64,000 bases of DNA. Origin: Tabrizicola sp. TH137. GTDB lineage: Bacteria; Pseudomonadota; Alphaproteobacteria; Rhodobacterales; Rhodobacteraceae. Each line of letters opens with the position of its first letter. Position 1 is the first letter of the stretch. A program made the translations under genes and the position numbers. The notes under the pieces were generated by a model. It did not search any database, was not told the DNA's origin, and saw only the letters and a program-made list of their open reading frames with translations. The stretch lies in NCBI RefSeq assembly GCF_002855575.1, contig NZ_PKRQ01000003.1:1-64000 (forward strand), written 5' to 3'. Positions 61,701-64,000 of the stretch are shown here, one piece after another.

Positions 61701-64000
61701 TAGCGGTCACCGTCGATCAGGTCATTGCCGCCCCGGCCTTCGATGATGTCGCTGCCGCGGCCACCCAGGATGATATTGCCCGAGCTGAAGCGGATTTCGC
61801 CAGCCTCATTGACATTGGTCAGGAAGGCATCCAGCCCGTTCACAAGCTGGACGTTGATGTCCATCAGCGCATGATCCGCCGTCAGATCGGTCTGGTCGTC
61901 GCCCCGCAGGATATCGGAATTCGCCGAACCCGACAGCGCCTCGGTTTGCGAGTAGCGGTCAAGAACCGTCGCCGGAGAGGCAGCCACGGCAGGCGGAGCG
62001 AAGAGCCGGTTCATCATGTCGGCCAGCACACCTTCCGGCGTATTGGCATGGCTGGCCCAGTCGAACCCAAGCTGACCGAAGTACTTGTTGGTGCCGCTGC
62101 CGCTGATCATGATGTCGTCGCCGGTTTCGGCGTCGAAGTCGTCATTGCCGCTGCCGCCGATCAGGACGTCATGGCCGACAATCGGGCTGTCCACGCTGCG
62201 CTTGACCGGCAGGCCCTGCACGAGGTCGCCATTGTCGCCCAGCAGCAGGTTGTTGGCTCCACCGGCTTCCAGCCAGTCATTGCCTTCGCCGCCCATGATC
62301 ATGCCGCCGCCGACGCTGCCATGGCCAAAGTCATCGTCCTGACCCAGCAGCATTTCGTCGAAGTCGGGGCCGCCCCAGACAAAGTCCTTGCCCGTGTCGG
62401 TGATGATCAGGTTGAAGCCCTGACCCGCATTCACCACGTCATCGCCTGCGCCGGAGCGGACTTCATCATCGCCGAACTCGTCCGTGATGATGTCGTTGCC
62501 TGCACCGCCGAAGTGGAAGTCATTGCCTTCGCCGCCTTCCATGCGGTCATTGCCACCGTCACCCCAGAAGGTGTCGTCGCCCTTGCCGCCGATCAGGATG
62601 TCGTCGCCCTCGGTGCCGCCCAACACCACATGTTCGGCCCCGGTAAAGCGGACATAGTCCAAGGTTCCATCGCCGTCCGTATCGCGACGGATGACCTTGG
62701 GCAGGATCGACTGAAGGATGAGATCGCCCCCCCCCGTCGGGTCCGCGCTGCCAAGCCCGGCATTGAACTGCTTCGTCTGATCGACCTCGATGTAGAAGTC
62801 GGGGGTCGAGAAGACATCGCCCGGAAGGTGCGTCGCGGTCGTGTTCCGGTGGATCATGTCGGAGAACTTGTTGTTTTCCAACTGTGCCGTCAGGTTCAGG
62901 TTCGCAAGGCGGTTCAGGTAGTAGAACCGGTCCGCATCCTGAAGCGCCTCAAGCTGCACCTCGAAGACGAAGTTGAAGGTCGATCCCAGCATCCCGCCGA
63001 AGACCATCTTCTTCTCGGCCAGACCACCGATCCAGAAGTCCACGTTGTTCAGGCCGCCGAGGCTTCCCCCGGCCCAGTCCCCCGTCGCATTCAGGAATTC
63101 GAGCCGGTCAACGGGCGAGGCATCGCTTGCGAAGACGATGTTGGCTGCCGCCTCCCGCTTCGCTTCCAGGGTCGTCGCGGCGAGGATGGTCTCATGGGTG
63201 CCATAGGCCGCGATGAAGTTGATGATCGAGACCGGGTTCTTCAGGTTCAGCGCGAAGTCGAACCAGCTTTCATAGGGCTTGATCTGGCTGTCCTGCGACC
63301 CTGCAAAGAACTGCTTCCGCGCCTCGTTCAGCGACGGCACGCCAGTTTCGCGGCCACGGGCGATGTTGATCGCCGCAAGGTCAAGAGGCAGGCCGACAAG
63401 GTTGTTGCGCAGGGCTTCGGTCACGAATTCGTCGATCTCGTTGCCGCGCTGGCGAGTCATGCCGCGCGCCAGGGCGCCAGCCGCTTCTTCGGCATCAATC
63501 CCGCTGGTTGCGAACTCAACCGGGTTCAGGAAGGCCGAGATCAGGTCGATATGGTCCGGATTGTAGTCCGCATCATAGCGGTCCACGCTTTCATTCAGCA
63601 TGGAATGGCCAAAGCGATAGACGGTATGGGCGAATTCGCCAAGGATGGCGGGGTCAAGCTCGCCGTCATAGTTGACGAAGACGTTCACGAAGGGCTGCAC
63701 CTTCCGGGCGAACTCTTCAAAGACGAGGTGCTGATACTGCATCTCGGTGACGAACTTGGCCGACTGGAACAGCCGCGCCCCGTTCCAGGCAAGCGACTCG
63801 ATCGTGGCCGCAGCCAGGTCCCCTGCCGCGCTCAGCGGCGTGGCCAGCCATTCGTTCAGGAAGGTCGTCGCAGCGACGATGTCGCCCGTGCCATCAAGAA
63901 TGGCCTGCGCATCGGCAAGAAGGATATCCTTCATCAGCTCGACCTGACGGTTGTGCTCGGAATGGAACACATGGTGCACCGCGGTCAGGGCGATGTTCTC
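58715..64000 (-). CDS. Animal-type haem peroxidase with RTX calcium-binding repeats (5' end outside window)
   Basis: At least 1761 residues; the reading frame is still open at base 64000 with sense codons (ENIALTAVHHVFHSEHNR), so the N-terminus is missing. The first about 400 visible residues are the C-terminal part of a peroxidase-cyclooxygenase domain: EHNR (codons 63958-63947) and the proximal-type histidine in VYRFGHSML (codon 63607-63605). RTX nonapeptides follow (GGKGDDTFWGDGGNDRMEGG), then Ig-like modules with the ISDTTP repeat, more RTX repeats (GTAGDDVITAGAGDD) and a C-terminal type I secretion-type end (DVITDFQPGDRIDLSGIDAM). It should be exported by an ABC-type T1SS. Manganese-oxidising peroxidases of roseobacters have the same architecture. 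Confidence 0.88.
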   Translation of the reverse strand, partial: ENIALTAVHHVFHSEHNRQVELMKDILLADAQAILDGTGDIVAATTFLNEWLATPLSAAGDLAAATIESLAWNGARLFQSAKFVTEMQYQHLVFEEFARKVQPFVNVFVNYDGELDPAILGEFAHTVYRFGHSMLNESVDRYDADYNPDHIDLISAFLNPVEFATSGIDAEEAAGALARGMTRQRGNEIDEFVTEALRNNLVGLPLDLAAINIARGRETGVPSLNEARKQFFAGSQDSQIKPYESWFDFALNLKNPVSIINFIAAYGTHETILAATTLEAKREAAANIVFASDASPVDRLEFLNATGDWAGGSLGGLNNVDFWIGGLAEKKMVFGGMLGSTFNFVFEVQLEALQDADRFYYLNRLANLNLTAQLENNKFSDMIHRNTTATHLPGDVFSTPDFYIEVDQTKQFNAGLGSADPTGGGDLILQSILPKVIRRDTDGDGTLDYVRFTGAEHVVLGGTEGDDILIGGKGDDTFWGDGGNDRMEGGEGNDFHFGGAGNDIITDEFGDDEVRSGAGDDVVNAGQGFNLIITDTGKDFVWGGPDFDEMLLGQDDDFGHGSVGGGMIMGGEGNDWLEAGGANNLLLGDNGDLVQGLPVKRSVDSPIVGHDVLIGGSGNDDFDAETGDDIMISGSGTNKYFGQLGFDWASHANTPEGVLADMMNRLFAPPAVAASPATVLDRYSQTEALSGSANSDILRGDDQTDLTADHALMDINVQLVNGLDAFLTNVNEAGEIRFSSGNIILGGRGSDIIEGRGGNDLIDGDRYINAKILVTPSDGSPSYFVSGMSAIKDKMFTGEIKASELSIYREIANGQQVGDVDVAEYSGNLADYTVEGFNELTGVATDTDGDGWITITDTRAGGTDGVDRVKNIERVLFADGTIKIAEHENSIAEGRVSVTANGAPVLNGAPVGVAGQVLVASTALVTDRDNRTVENPTGAIAAGVEFTWQVETAAGSGVFTDILRIVADEFAPVIGASYTVSAAEEGLAIRAVARFKDADGVIETVYSNADEGGNPPVPIPATGAPVISDTTPTENQVLTADLTSIADENGLGTFAFQWQSSTDGLTWTDIAGATAATYQPSQAQVGTQLRLEVSFVDGFGTLETLFSAATTAVVDSNVAPTGALTISDTTPQTGQVLTASALAIADANGFNPATTPLTFAWESSANGVTWTPIAGATAATFTPLAAQAGLQLRAKVTFTDGEGTVETVTSAATQAVGTTITTGVGSQTVTGTAGDDVITAGAGDDIVNAGAGDDTIIWRSGTVVVGPTDGTDVINGGTEGALGDTFQINGNGLPETFRIYTATAWLALGGGRTVASGAEIVITRNGGLTPGQANVIAQLAEIEEIVINGNGNVTANDGNGTPNGGAIGGDTVQIIGDFTTTSLNFSTITINGDVGNDTVDISSLGSAHRIVFRSAGGVDTVVGTLRPQDVIEVPAGVDPASYVPTSNGNGTVTMSNGTHSVTFTGSMSALPTLAPASDDEDYDDDNPGSGSGSGTGGGTTAPVVEGVVLMPGSSAGVMVGDAGDDVIVGGEQGDALLGKGGADIVLGNGGNDVGVGGSGGDTIEGGAGRDVLLGGEGDDVFLAQSGDGADMLFGGAGSDTLDLSALTEAAVIDLGAYTAIGTARIGGVTDHLVGIENATGGMGNDVIKASLSINVLTGGDGQDVFVFASAGAADGDVITDFQPGDRIDLSGIDAMVGTTGNQAFTLAGQGTTAAGSLVIREVATADGVDTIIDGFTDGDADADFSLTLRGAHTLDSSSFSF

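Overview
The window is very GC-rich DNA (about 65-70 % G+C by eye), gene-dense, with many 1-4 bp start/stop overlaps. Gene content points to an alphaproteobacterium of the Rhodobacteraceae (Rhodobacter/Paracoccus/roseobacter group): the obg-proB-proA block beside rplU-rpmA, olsBA for ornithine lipid, chpT of the CckA-ChpT-CtrA relay, bactofilin, a TauR-type taurine locus and a haem-peroxidase/RTX exoprotein. The left edge carries the promoter and pre-16S leader of an rRNA operon whose 16S gene lies outside. The right edge cuts the haem-peroxidase gene, so its N-terminus is missing.

Layout. 1-475: rRNA promoter and leader. 476-10707: scattered metabolism (amidohydrolase, agmatinase, bactofilin, DMT exporter, thioesterase, enoyl-CoA hydratase, M32 carboxypeptidase, haem A synthase, TrmJ-like methylase, ThiE-like protein). 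10884-19771: conserved core (olsA, olsB, DUF3553, chpT, proA, proB, obg, GNAT, rpmA, rplU, DUF2059). 19973-21978: tRNA-Ser(CGA) followed by a small AT-richer insert coding for a phage minor-head/GH19 fusion and a translationally coupled exported partner, which looks like an effector-immunity pair. 22093-29776: polyamine-type ABC transporter (ATPase gene broken by an in-frame TAG), a LysR regulator, an M20 hydrolase and a dimethylargininase-like enzyme, suggesting uptake and breakdown of a guanidino or amide compound. 30059-31288: glycosyltransferase. 31289-32247: gene-poor, with a candidate Fur/Mur-controlled small RNA on the minus strand. 32248-39477: hybrid histidine kinase with a probable N-terminal frameshift, SDR, TSUP permease and a MoxR/VWA pair.

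39474-51790 is the metabolic core: a complete minus-strand route from taurine to sulfate and acetate. Tpa makes sulfoacetaldehyde, Xsc splits it to sulfite and acetyl phosphate, AckA (not the usual Pta) would turn acetyl phosphate into acetate plus ATP, SoeABC oxidises sulfite in the cytoplasm, and a TSUP permease can export sulfite or another sulfur anion. TauR has recognisable 10-bp direct-repeat boxes in front of tpa, xsc and its own start codon. xsc, the permease, ackA and soeA overlap by 1-4 bp, while soeA and soeB are separated by two abutting 22-bp perfect palindromes.

52310-58637: DUF475/TerC protein, thuA plus a Gfo/Idh/MocA dehydrogenase behind LacI-type operator candidates, an unrecognised surface-like protein, and an enolase-superfamily dehydratase. 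58715-64000: large haem-peroxidase/RTX protein. Two families of dispersed intergenic elements recur across the window: a terminator-like element ending in a TATTTTTGGCCAAGATG-type sequence, and a GGCCACAG-TGCGGCACAG element.
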